From Thuidium tamariscinum (lineage: Eukaryota; Streptophyta; Bryopsida; Hypnales; Thuidiaceae), in assembly GCA_947034885.2 (NCBI GenBank), contig OX344752.2, forward strand, positions 11,346,001 through 11,410,000: DNA of 64,000 nt, in the 5' to 3' direction. The position numbers and the translations under genes are program-made. Positions 1 to 11,618 of this stretch are shown here, one piece after another; positions within the stretch are counted from its first letter, which is position 1, and each line of letters starts with the position of its first letter. Under the pieces are notes generated by a model. The model saw only the letters and a list, made by a program, of their open reading frames with translations. It searched no databases and was not told the DNA's origin.

Positions 1-907
1 ACGCAGATTTTGTGTTTACAAACATGTTGTCAACAAAATCTGGCCCACGATTTTTGTTGACTACAACTTGCTTTTCTTCTAGTGGTTTTACATGCATGTT
101 GTATTGTGACCTTACTAGAAAGTACCTATGTACTTGTGCCATCTTTGTATTCACTCTTCCTAAAAAAGCCTCCAATACTATTTATAAAACTACTTTATTG
201 CAAAAATGATGTATTTTTTTTTACTTCCATATAGAAAGAAGGAAAGACTAGCTTTTGTATAAGTACATGTAAAATGTAGTATAAAATGTATCATTCGTAT
301 ATTTGTCAAAATGTTGATTTTTTAATTATTATAAAATGGTAACTTCCTTCAATTTTTGTGTACAACAATTTGAAATGATACATACTAGAATGCCAAGGTA
401 CAAAAAGTCTTTTAGGAGTTATAAGAAAAATTTGACAAAAAGTAAAATAATTCCATTTCATGGTGAACAAAAGTGAGTTCTAGAGATGGCTAATTTTGAA
501 ATTAATTTTCTTTCAAATCACAACTATTTTTTCTTCAAACTTCCATTGTAATGTATAGTATGTCATATACTACAACTTTTGTTATCTACTTTTGGACTAT
601 GTCCATTGATGCTCATGGTATGGTTGTTTGAATAGGGGTTTTAAGGGGATCAAAAAAATTGGAAGGGCTTATTTTGGAAAACTATAGATGTTCAAAATAT
701 GATGTACAACCCCTACACACTTCAATAATTATTAATGTAGAACGAAAGTAGGCATATATCTAGTGTGAAATGTTGGTTAATTAGTATGGGTCTTATTAAA
801 ATCCATACTTAGTGTAGAAATTTGATGATAGCATCCTCACTCATACTCCAAATAAGTGGCTTCAATGACTTTAGTGTCAATAAGTCTCTTCAAGCCCATT
901 TGTGCAT
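1..907. other. Gene-free AT-rich sequence
   Basis: No reading frame resembling a protein, no tRNA-like cloverleaf and no clear repeat were seen. The short frames here have no recognisable domain or codon bias. Confidence 0.5.
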
Positions 908-1030
908 GTAGAAAATCTACTTGGTTCTGTTGTTTTTGGTTGTATTCATGATTAACAAATTTCTGTTAATCAACAGAAATTTGTTGATCATTAACACGAC
1001 CAAAACAATAGACCCAGGCAAATTTTCTAC
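908..1030. repeat. 123-bp foldback hairpin
   Basis: Two arms of about 60 bp are imperfect reverse complements. They meet in a 14-bp perfect stem (AACAAATTTCTGTT) around a 4-nt loop near 968-971, and the outer ends GTAGAAAA/TTTTCTAC also pair. The shape fits a tiny foldback MITE or a MITE-derived small-RNA precursor. No target duplication was identified. Confidence 0.7.
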
Positions 1031-1089
1031 TAGTGATGTTTAGTACAAGTTATGCATACATTACATTGAAGAAAGGTATCGATGTAGTT

Positions 1090-1379
1090 AAGGTAGGTAC
1101 ACCTAAAATGGCACCTGACCTTAAAGCGCCCTGTACAACATGCATACATTTTGAAAATCAGTCATATACCCAGATTGTAGATGGAGCTTTCAAAAACACA
1201 CTTTGACTGTTAATAACTTTTGCATACGGTATCCAAATCCACTGTTCTTTGGTGCGTTGGAACATGCTTTCACTCATCAATTTCACTCATCAACAAGACT
1301 GTAAAAAAAATCTGAACAACATAATAGCAGGAACTAGGCACAGTATGAAAAACTGGCGCTTTTGGGTGTACCTACCTTA
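1090..1379. mobile_element. 290-bp MITE with GGTAGGTACACC termini
   Basis: The left end AAGGTAGGTACACC and the right end GGTGTACCTACCTT are perfect inverted repeats of 14 bp. Imperfect pairing continues inward for about 12 bp more. It has no coding capacity. The flanks offer TTA or TA as possible target duplications, but alignment is ambiguous, so the superfamily is not assigned. Confidence 0.7.
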
Positions 1380-4300
1380 TTACCTGACTCAATTAAATTC
1401 ATGAAGGGCTATTGGATTCTGACGTTTCCTCTTTTAAACACAGACTTTGAACACCCGGTCTCAAGAAGAGATAGAAATGCCAAGAGTGGAGATAGACGCA
1501 GTCAAATTGATTGATGGAATGGAATAACTAAAGTAGGGTAAGTCGGTTGCTACCAAATCTTTGGTGTGGGACCGAGAGCAAATTAGAGGGTGACTTTTGT
1601 GGATGGGGCTCCTTCCATCAACATGGGTCTGGTAGGATTTTTGGCACACACATTATAATAATTGTCCTTGCATGGTCAATCTTGGCTCTTGTAAATATGT
1701 AACATGCTCCCATTCCATATTTTCTTTCTTTCTTTCATTTCCCAAATCAATGGAATTTTATTGAATTCTACCATTGAACGGAAGAAATTCTGGCTGGGCC
1801 AACCTGTATGGGTAAGTACTGGTGGGGGGAAGGCATAAGTGAACTCGCACATGAGAATGATCAAAAATTGTTGCTATCAAGAGTTTGTTGGCGAGGACAT
1901 TGATTGGGATGCTATGTGTATGAGTCATGTACTAGTACTCGTCCAGTATGAGATTTTGTAGCTGTACCAGCCTGCGTTGAATTGATCCCTAACTAACAAT
2001 ACCCACTACCAGCCCTCTTTTTTAACTGGCACCATACAGCCAGATTGCACCATTCCAAAATAAATGTCTTTTTTTGCCAGATAAAAGTAATCTTTTTTCA
2101 CCCAAAATTTTCCAATTCTCTTTAAAATATGGATGAAGTTGCCAAATTTGGATGGAAAAGTATATGAATATGATATAAAAGTGTTTATGAGTCGAAAAGT
2201 TTGATGAATGTAGAAATACAATGCTTCACCAAATTTGAAGCGATTGCCATCTTGGCACTTTTTCAAAAAGTAAAAAACAGGGCTGCCCACTACCTTCCAT
2301 TAGCTATAATCAATGGGTTTTTTGAGGGTTTTTTTTTCATTTTTAATGGAAGTGTCAAAGTGGTGATATGAAATGTTATAAGGGTGCTCCAAATTTCCAT
2401 TTTCATCCAGATATTGGATGTAATATATTACATAACATAAGCACATATCACATACCTATAATTTTGTTTTCATCCACAATCTCATAACTTCATTCAAGGC
2501 TAAAATTTATTTATTTATAAATATAGAAGTCTTTTGGCAAGGGATTTCATGAATTTGTCACCACTTTATAGCCAAATTATTATTATGTTTTTGCCATCTA
2601 GCATATTTCAACACACACACACACAAAGCATTTAAAGCCCTGTCTAGTATACATAATAAAATGCATGATGTGCAACAACTTTGAAAATTTTGAAATCTTT
2701 TTGCAAATGACTGCTTTCTGCAAATTGAAAAATTGACTGAGGATTTGAATCACCATTTACAAAAAGACACATAGGTAACAGAAAATTGGAACAAAAAATG
2801 TGCTGATCCGTAGCTTCTTGTTCGAAGAGGCTCTCGGTTGCAACACTTGCAGCTCACAAGTTAGAGAGGGTGACATGATAAGGCAGACCAACGTATTACA
2901 GTGGAAACACCCAAAACCGTCCGAATAAGGAATTCAGCATGGTTGGAGGCATCTTTTTCTGAGACTGATATTTTTCTAGTATTAGCGAGAGAAAATCATG
3001 AATATTAAAAAAAATAAAATTGGAATCAGTATGTAATTTCTACAAATTTTCAAAGAGTTGGCTCCCTAGACCACTGGAACCGTCCTATAGGTGTACCCTA
3101 AACTGAACTTTGCTAAAATCAGTTGTCAGTGAATGAAAAGTATACATGTGTCTTCAAACTGCGTTAGCAAATTAGAGTTAAACACTTGTCAGACACTTTA
3201 ATGGACGCTCATGGACAGATTTAGTGACACTCTAGGGACCTGGAATAGGTACAGGGACGGAAATGGGTGTTTCTCCCTTACCACCCTGATTTGCAATCTA
3301 CCTATGTTTGGGCCAATTCCAAGAGGGCACATGTTTTTCAGAAGTGTGTGCATGTTCCACAAATCAAACTTACGTGGAATTAAAATTTGTCAATTAAGAC
3401 TATAATTTCTTTGAAGTTTTGAAGTGGTCAACTCTAGATTATAAAACCACCTCTAAATTAGGATCATCAACAACTCATCAACACCCTATAACCACCTTAT
3501 CAACAACTAAATATTCTCTATTAAAAATATGACATGTTACTCCAACTTGTCATAAAATCCCTAATTTTGTCATAAAAACCTTGATTTTGTCATAGAATGA
3601 AGAGAATTTGGGGGGATTTTAGGTGGAAATGGAGTCAACACTAAAGTGACAAAAATGGGCTGGTCTAGTTGGTGGAATTGGGTTGCAAACGGAAATGGGT
3701 TGGTTTACCATACTAGAACCTAAAGTGAACCAAGTTATTATTTCCACCCTTTTCAATTGGGCCATGGCTCATGTACAAATTGATTATATTTTAAGAGGGA
3801 AAATGTACACCACATCCTCATAATAGTGGAATTGAGAGGAAAGATGTGTGGTGGTAATGGGCTAGTTTACCACACCTAAAACTACAAAGTTCAAAGCAGA
3901 CAAGGTTGCCGACAAACACATAGTGTACCTATTACCCAATGGTCAAGTTTCAACATTATTAATTGAATAACTAATTAAAGTCAAAAAATGTCATTAGTTA
4001 AATGCCTAAAAAATAGAAATATTTTTTGTTTTCACATAAAATTTAAAAAATAGTAATTCCCCCCACCCAATTTTGATATCTATTTTTTGAAATGTCTTTT
4101 GTTGGCTCTAAATTACTAGTTATGTTTAGTCCATAATAAATATTGAATATTTCCTAGTTGGATATAGATTGCATTACCTTTGCAATTCTTCTTTATGAAC
4201 TACAATATTCAATTCTTTTTAAAATTTGGCTTTATCTTCCTTTGGAATAGTGTTGCCTTCTTCTCATGTGGTATTACCATCCTTAGTTTGACATGGTATT

Positions 4301-4454
4301 GTCTTCTTTTAGTATAGTTTTCTTGGTTAGTTTATGTTTATAATAGGAGTAGTTGTAGTTGTGAAATTTGAAACACTATATTGGAGTTGGCAAGAAGCTT
4401 AGTAATACAAATCTATAAGTATTGGTTGTTGGTTGCATTAGATGTATTTCCTGC
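1380..4454. other. Gene-free AT-rich sequence
   Basis: About 3 kb without a supportable gene. It contains a short CA microsatellite near 2613-2625 and long A/T runs. Open frames here (for example near 2006-2290 on the minus strand) are short and featureless. Confidence 0.5.
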
Positions 4455-4665
4455 GATTTAAAAGATTGCAAGTTCCCAACTGTGGGAACAATGTGGGAAT
4501 GCTGTGGAAACTACTACATATGCAATTTGAAGTGGTTGAGAGATTGCCACATCAGATAATAATATTTTAAAAATTAATTAATTTTTGCAAAATTTTATTT
4601 TTTATTTTTTATTTTTATTCTGACTATTCACAACATTGGGAATGGGCCTAAAACAATCTTCTAAT
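4455..4665. repeat. Diverged relative of the CATAAGAGGA MITE
   Basis: The stretch with GTTCCCA, GTGGGAA and a GCCACATCAGA motif is a recognisable reverse-complement relative of the interior of the MITE at 23817-24159, with the same AT-rich middle. The terminal CATAAGAGGA repeats are not preserved. Confidence 0.45.
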
Positions 4666-4708
4666 CCCCCAAAAAACATCTAATGAGTGATTGCTAGTGG
4701 AAGAGGGT

Positions 4709-4933
4709 TGCTACTATGTGAGTTTAAGAGCGTTAGTTTTTGAGCCAAAAAGCCTATACACTTATGATATAAGTATTTATATTATAGGAACCTTTTATGA
4801 TTATAGTGCATTTATATTATAAATACCTATACTATAGGTGTTTATGTTTATAACCACCTTCAATAGTTGTAATATATATATATATATATATGTCTTGCTC
4901 ATATATTTACATTTTCATACTCACATATTAGCA
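4709..4933. mobile_element. MITE with TGCTA..ATGTGAGT termini
   Basis: The left end TGCTACTATGTGAGT and the right end (read on the minus strand) TGCTAATATGTGAGT match at 14 of 15 positions. The interior has alternating CTATA/TATAG blocks and a (TA)n run near 4872-4891. The same terminal and interior motifs recur near 8211-8392, 47575-47825 and 52550-52735, and at the ends of the larger element at 22987-25020, so this is a dispersed family. Confidence 0.65.
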
Positions 4934-5756
4934 TCATTGCTAGTCATATAGCAATGTTGCAAATATGAGTGCTTACTGAAATTCTTCCTTCAGGGAATCA
5001 TCATTATAATTATCCAATTCCTATCTATCACCATTGCCTTCTATAGGAGGTCTTTGCATTGTTGCTCTTTGACTATGTTTTGGATTCCAATACAAATTAG
5101 CCTACTTTGCTCTTCTTCAATCTGTGTTTCTATAGTACAAACCCTTTGATGTTCTTCTCAAATGCCTTCTATTCAAGACCGGTATTGGACTCCAATTTGA
5201 CCACATCCTCCATAAGCACCACATCCTTTACCACTACTAAATACTACAATGTTTGCTAGCAAAAGGCTTTACAAGTATCCATGATAGGTGATATAGAAAG
5301 AGGTAATAAATCGTATAGTATCATCTTCTTCTAGCTTGGTTTGTGTTTGTTTACCATAATTACATATAGTTGTGATTGTGAAATTTGAAACACAACATTG
5401 GAGTTGGCAAGAAGTTGAGTGATGCAAATCCAGGAGTACTGGGTGCTAGGTGAGTGCTTATTGGTGGCATGTCAATTTTGTGAATGCAAGTGGCTAGAGT
5501 ACTTGCTAATGATAAGTTCCTTGGCAATACATTTGCTATGTAAGGATCCGTGATAGTTGAAAGATAAAGAGATGATAAACGATGATGCATAGAAAATTCA
5601 AGGAGAGAGATAAGAGGTGATGCAAGGGAGAGAGAGATGAGGTGATATGAGGATGGAAGAGTTCAAATAAGAGGAGAAAGCACTAAGTGGTGGGTGAAGT
5701 GAATGTTTGAGTTTTTTTCAAAAATTCAATAATAGCAAGAATTTTATAGTAGTAGG
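4934..5756. other. Gene-free sequence
   Basis: No gene is supported. Purine-rich GAGAGAGA stretches occur near 5600-5690. One 76-codon minus-strand frame here has no recognisable features. Confidence 0.45.
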
Positions 5757-6502
5757 GGGTGATTGCAAGAAACAATTCATGTTTTTGGCTCAAAAACATT
5801 GTTTTTGGACATAGTACTGGCAATACTACGCAATCCTAACAATGTAGCACGTCTAATGTGCGCCTACAAATCTCAACTGTTGATTTTGGGCACTTGCAGA
5901 TCTGGGCTGTCAGTGTAGTACTATGTGATACATTAGACTACTACAAAGTACTTCACAGGCCATAGGAAGCAAAAAATAGCAGAAAAAGGGTATGTGGACC
6001 TTTTTATTTTTAATAATTCAAAATAAATCAAAATTTTATTTAAAAAAATCCATTTTTTGAAACAAAATTATGTTCACATTGCAACAAAAAATTCATCTAA
6101 AATTTTTGTCCCTCTTCGTAGCGTTTGTGCAAAGGGAGGTCACTTTGACCCCATGTGGACAATAAACGTTCTACTATTTTCATAAAAAATCACCGTGAAT
6201 CCTTGAAATGTTAGTAGACCTCCAACTTGTCGAATTTGTAACTTCAAATTCGGATTTTTTAGTCAAAAATAGGACTAAAAAACTCCGAAATGGCCAAGAT
6301 AGAGAACTAATTGGGGGCAGCTTAAAAATAGTAAACTAATTTTTAAAGAATTAAAAAAATACACAACATATGAAACTTTTGTGTGCACCTTCATGTCAAA
6401 TTTCAAGTCGACAGGGCAAAATATGCAAAAGTTATGAGCAAAAAACTACCTAGTAGAGGTCAAGGGGATAAAAAAAAGGACAAGTGTTTCTTGCAATCAC
6501 CC
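5757..6502. mobile_element. Non-autonomous GGGTGATTGC element (746 bp)
   Basis: The termini GGGTGATTGCAAGAAAC (left) and GTTTCTTGCAATCACCC (right) are perfect inverted repeats, and TAGG lies directly outside both ends. Read in reverse, the right half (about 5980-6502) matches the first 600 bp of the transposase-bearing element that starts at 25316. Shared blocks include the CTTGTCC-CCTTGACC region, the TTTACTATTTTTAA-CTGCCCCC block and the TGCACAAAC block. This is therefore an internal-deletion derivative of that element. It has no coding capacity. Confidence 0.8.
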
Positions 6503-6956
6503 TAGGAAATGTGCCCACTACAGAAGTTGTTTCAATGATAATACACTTGAGCTAATACTTGCTAACTACTTTGTAAGGCACTTTTAGTAATTTCTACTAT
6601 TGAACTTTACTTTGCAAATTTGATCAAACAAACAAATGAAGCTCTTAGTATTGGCTTAAAGCATTGAGTCTAGTTGCACTAGCCAATTAGCAACAATTTA
6701 CAAATTGGAGCATCAAACTCAATCCCCATTAGTTTCCTTACAACTGCAAACATACTATACATTAGTTAAACCTATAATAACTAAACATATGCTATGCATA
6801 ATTTGCCCTATTGAAATTAAAAGTAGGCAATGAAAAAAGATTTAATAAAAGATGAGCCATTACTTCTATGGCAATCATAAATAACACACTAATGTAGACA
6901 TATCCATTTTTTGCTGCTACACCTATTGTTGTCTTCATGTACAAATGGAGTACACT

Positions 6957-7899
6957 TTAACCCCTAAAGGTTTTTGACTATGTTTTCACCAAAAATGCTC
7001 CAAAACTGCCATTTCTAATACAAGTGCAATTTTTTTTAAACACATTTTTGACTCATGTAACCATAGGATCTTATAGTAAGGTGGTTTGTAAACATGTGGA
7101 AAAAATTTCAGAAATTTCCACTGTGTAGATTGCAAGATATAAGCATTTGAATTGACAAAAATTGTTTTTTTATCCCTGCGCAAATCCAGGCAGCTGCACT
7201 TCACAAGGTCACATTTGTGTGAAAAAAAATTCAAAATGGTGGTTACTCTTTGAATTCATACTTCAATGCAAGTTGGCTACATTCTCAAAAAATTTCAAAC
7301 CATTTGGAATTGTACAACATATAGAAAAAAATAAGTAAGTAGAAAGAAGTAAAAAATGAGCTAAAATACTAAATTGTGAATATTTTATTCATGGAATTGA
7401 AAATTTTCAATCCCAATGGTTAAAATGTTGTAATAAACAATCTACACCTTCTATTTTTATTTTTTTTCAAAAATATGAAAAATTGAATTAAATGAAGAAT
7501 TTCAAACTTCTTTTGTACTGTAGAGATTTTGTAACTGGCCACAAACTACCCCAAACTCAAAATCTTCATAACTTTTGACTCATTGATCGGAATGGATTGA
7601 TTCAAAGCTTCCTATGTCTGTATAAACCTAAAGAATCAATTTGAAATTTCACTTTTTTTTTTAAAAATTTGAAAAAGTTTTTTCATCTGCCCGGGCTGCC
7701 CGCCTAGTAAAGAAAATAGCATATCCTGCCATAACTTTTTAACCGTGAAGTCAAAAGTTATGAAAATTGTTGGGCCTTAAAGCTACTCCTTGGACACACA
7801 TTGTATCAAAATTTCAAAGAAAAAAAAAACTCTATCCATAGTGAGCTGCCCAAAAAATTTATAATCTCAAAAAATATTGTTCACGGCTTTAGGGGTTAA
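6957..7899 (+). mobile_element. TTAACCCC-terminal element, copy A (943 bp)
   Basis: It begins TTAACCCCTAAAG and ends CTTTAGGGGTTAA, a perfect 13-bp inverted pair. It shares ordered internal blocks (the ATAGGATCTTATA block, the GTAGATTG-AAGATA block, repeated TCATAACTTTTGAC blocks and a CCCGGGC block) with copies at 21202-22121 and 39311-40249. It has no transposase-sized frame, so it is a non-autonomous element of unknown superfamily. Confidence 0.75.
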
Positions 7900-8210
7900 G
7901 ATGTGCACCACTTCTGCATGAGAGAGGGATTCTTAATGGTTTGGGAATGGGTATATTTGCATTAATGGTTGTGCCAACAACACAAGGCATACTAGTGAAT
8001 AGTAAAAATTTCATAAAAATATAAATTTTGCTAAATGAAACATTATCAACTAAAAATTTTGGTCACAAATATTTACATTTTCTAATTTTCATTCCAAGAG
8101 TGAAACTGTAATATCTTAAAAAATTTCAATTAATATAAAATTCATTGATTTTTTCATGATTTTTTTGAAGTTTTATGGAGGGAGAGAAAATTGGTAGGAG
8201 AGGAAAAATT

Positions 8211-8392
8211 CTATACACCTATACTATAGGTGTCTATATTGTAAACACCTCAATGGTTATAGTACATCTATATTCTAAACACTTATAATATAGGTGTTTA
8301 TGTTATAAACACCTTCAATGAATGTAGGATACTTACTTATACTTAGGCTCAAGGCTCATAGGCTCACAGTTCTATGCTCGCATACTAGCATC
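8211..8392. repeat. Truncated copy of the TGCTA..GTGAG MITE family
   Basis: It shares the ACACCTATACTATAGG interior and the right-end CATACTAGCATCGTTGCC with the element at 4709-4933. The left terminus is missing. Confidence 0.5.
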
Positions 8393-8476
8393 GTTGCCAT
8401 TTGTGAACCTATTTGCAACAAATAGTAGAATTCTATTGAAAGTGTCCCCAAAGTGCATTTGCCAACAAAATCTTAT

Positions 8477-8651
8477 CACTACAAGAGAAAGGGGTGTTTT
8501 AAGTATAGTCCTAGAGATAACATTTTAAGTGTCTTTTTAGTAAAATTTTACTAAAAAGACACTTATTTCTTACTTAAAGTCTCCTATAAAGGTCATTACT
8601 TAAAATGTTATCTATAGGACTATACTTAAAACACCCCTTTCTCTTGTGGTG
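8477..8651. mobile_element. CACTA-type MITE (175 bp)
   Basis: The ends are CACTACAAGAGAAAGG and its near-perfect complement, the CACTA signature of En/Spm elements. The inverted repeats extend about 53 bp with only a few mismatches. A TAT triplet lies immediately outside each end (8474-8476 and 8652-8654), matching the 3-bp duplication of CACTA elements. A second perfect 19-bp palindrome (arm AAGTGTCTTTTTAGTAAAA) sits at 8528-8565. It has no coding capacity. Confidence 0.88.
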
Positions 8652-9029
8652 TATATTCAACTTCAATTGGTTCATTGTTGATCTTTGAGATTTTGGTTTT
8701 ATACTCAAGCTATACGACATTTTCAATGGCCTAGGGAGTTGCCACTTTGAAAAGTCATAATATATACATGACTTATCCAAAAAAAACTATATATTTTTCT
8801 TAATTCAAGATTTTCAATGACTAATACCACAAAAATGTTTTGTTTTTTTAACGTAGAAAAAGGTGACTCCAACTATGTTGAATTTCTCATTTTGATGGTT
8901 TATGATGTTTTCATCTTCATGACAAATTTTAATGACCTAGTGCACATCACAAGGTTTCCAACTGAAATAGATAAAAACAAACAGTAAATCACTAAAGATT
9001 TTTTTTTAAAAATATTTAAAAAAAAAAGA
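8652..9029. other. Gene-free AT-rich sequence
   Basis: No gene or clear repeat was seen. This stretch separates the CACTA MITE from the putative promoter and leader of the bHLH gene. Confidence 0.4.
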
Positions 9030-11618
9030 CCCTGCCAAGTGGTCCAGGCGTTGAGAAGTAGACATGGCCGTCCCCATCGCCATGAGGAGTTTGAGCCGTG
9101 GTGGTGGTCCAACGGTCCCCATCCCCCGCCTCTCTTGCTTGTCAAGGGAGTTGGTAACTTACTACTTACCTTTCTTCCTGCTAGAGCCCAGCTACCCCAG
9201 CTACCCCAGCCTCCCTTTCCTTCCTTTCCTTCCTCTCTTGCTTGCCAGTACACAAGCATCGCACATCTGTTGCTCCTCCCCAATTTCATGGACACAATTG
9301 CAACTTCATTCCAAGGTCAAAACCAAGCACACAATGCATGCAATGCCAGATTCATGAAGTCATCTCCCAAGTGTGGCACTTCACTCACGTCTCATCAATC
9401 AATCAATCCATCTCCCATTTGACTTTCATTCTCAATTGCAGCAAGCTTGTGGTGGGGTGGAGTTAGTCAGCGGTGGAGGAGTGAGTGAGTGAGTGAGCGA
9501 GCGAATGTATGTATGCGTGATAAGGTTGGGTTTTCAATATGCCAATTGAAGTTGAATTGGACTTGGGAGTTGCATGATGGATTTGGTAGAGTATATGATA
9601 AATCAGACGTACTCCCTTGTCATCATGATGTGATGGCGTTGTGGTTTGTGTGGAAGAGGAGTTGACAACGACGGTGCCGTGGTGGCTCATTTATTCGGAT
9701 TCTTGTGGACTGATTGCTTGCTGCATTTGGGGTGTCGATCGATTGTAGGCTGTGTGTTAGATCGGGTTTCGGCAGACCTGTGTATTGATCGATGGTGGGT
9801 AGGTTGGTAATGCCTTTATTGGTGGTTTTTGTTGGAAGGTTTTGTTGATATGATGCTGTGGTCGATGGAAGGGAGCTCTGTCGTTTGGAGAGGATAGTTT
9901 TGAGAGATTTGTCTGAGCTTAGTGTTTGTTGTTTTCATTTTCTCTCGTTTCTGTGTAGGTTCCCGGATTGAGCGGTTCTTGCGTGGTTATTAGCATTGAT
10001 TTTTTAGCGACGTGAATCAATTTGCGTCGGTTGCGGGGAGTTAGTTACGTTCGTCATGTTCAAATCTCGAGCGAGTCTTTATTGATCGGGCACCGGTAGG
10101 TGAGTGGTTCTTCAACGTTCTTGAACCTTCTTGAAGATGTGATGTCTCGTTTTCTTTGATTAATTTTGTCGAGTGAATTCTGGTGATGGCGATTGGAGTA
10201 CTATGTGTGCGCGCAAGGATTAAGCTGTTTGTGTATAAATTCCAGCTTCAATAGGATTACTGCAGTGCTTCTGTTTGCAACCATCGAAGACATCCCTGCA
10301 AGAGCCTTCCCTTTCTTAAGAAAAAGATATACTTTGTCTAATTTTATACTCTTTTTGTATACTGGAATGTCGGTTAGCCATTGTAGCAAGGTTTGCGCAC
10401 GTCGTGAACTATCCACCCACTGCAAGTTTAGATAAAAGTTCTAGAGCCTCAGCTGATCAAAGTGTTGATTATCTTCCTCTAGTTTACTAATTCGTACGAG
10501 GCTACGAGCGTTTCTTGAATTTGTATAAATTAACGCAGAATCGAAACTAAAATATTCGTTCATTTAATTTGCAATAGATCAGTAGCACTGAGCAGAGGAT
10601 ATCTAGTTTCGGATGGGGGAGAGTACTAGACTCCAATCTATTTGAAGAGCCTGATATAGTGTAAGTTTTACGCTTAGGCAGAATGCGCCATAACTGTTGC
10701 ACAGGAATACCGTTCTGTCACTTGCTCGTACCTTTTGCTGTTAGTACCGCTGTACACTTGAACCTTATAATAATGGAGAATCGAGTGTCCGGCACTCCCG
10801 TGGTAGGATCGGTCATAAGGGCACCCATGTGTGAGTCCACACATGTTTGTCCCTCTGAAGGTGATGCCCTTGAATTTTTCTCTCCTACACCGGAGAACCA
10901 AGCAGCTAACATGGGTGCTAAGGTCATTAGCGGTAAATCATGAGGAGTTTCGATTTGAAGTTAGCAAACTACTTACTGCGACTTAGCTGGTGTGTGAGGA
11001 TTATACTCTTGTAACCATTTGCACAGGCACAGTTACGTATTTAAAATTGGGGGCTGGCCTCTGGACATGACTTCAAATTCATTGCAAGGTAGTCACTGGG
11101 AGTTGGTGTCAGTTTGCTTATTGTCACAACTTGAGAAATGTGGGTATTTAGAAACATATTCTAGTTAGATAATTGGAGCTACTTGAATGGTGTAATGAAA
11201 TCAAAGTCTATTTGTGAACTGTGTGTGGACAGGAACGAGGAAAGAATCAATCTACGTTCATCATATTTCCTGATATTCGTATGCAGTGTCCAACTAAGAA
11301 GCAGCAGAGCAACTCACCCCTGTTTTTCATAAGAAAAGGTAGGTCCTAACCGACAAACCAGTGGGATCTCTAAGCGAACTTCCGACTTCTGAACACATGA
11401 AAATTCCCGAAAGCATAGTGGGCACGACATGCTATTATAGAGTTCCAAGAAAGAATCCGAATAGGAGAAAACAATGGCTAAAAATCTTGTGAGCCCGTGA
11501 ATTTATGAAATGTTCCTGTAATATCAGAAGCTTCTCTAAGTAGTGATGAGTTTCGAAGAAAGACTCTTGGATTATTGGTGATCGCTATCATGCAGGAAGC
11601 TGAGTGTGTAAGGGAATC
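9030..11618 (+). promoter_or_regulatory. Putative promoter and 5' leader of the AMS-like bHLH gene
   Basis: Composition shifts here from AT-rich repeat DNA to balanced, gene-like sequence, including a CT-rich tract at 9180-9240. Sites consistent with leader introns are a GTAGGTGAG donor at about 10097, an exon-like piece 11287-11338 (AG before, GTAGGT after) and an AG acceptor at 11594-11595 before the exon holding the start codon. Several short frames (for example one starting ATGGAGAATCG near 10772) were not accepted as coding because they do not join the bHLH frame. Leader exons are inference; RNA evidence would settle them. Confidence 0.45.

Noticed and set aside
9039..9422. Overlapping plus and minus ORFs of 97-131 codons near 9.0-9.4 kb
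   Set aside because: Located in the CT-rich putative promoter/leader, no domain, and frames conflict; they are not joined to the bHLH coding exons.
10683..10943. Plus-strand 86-codon ORF including MENRVSGTPVVGS
   Set aside because: Looks protein-like but cannot be spliced in phase to the first bHLH-MYC exon, and an in-frame stop precedes the accepted ATG.
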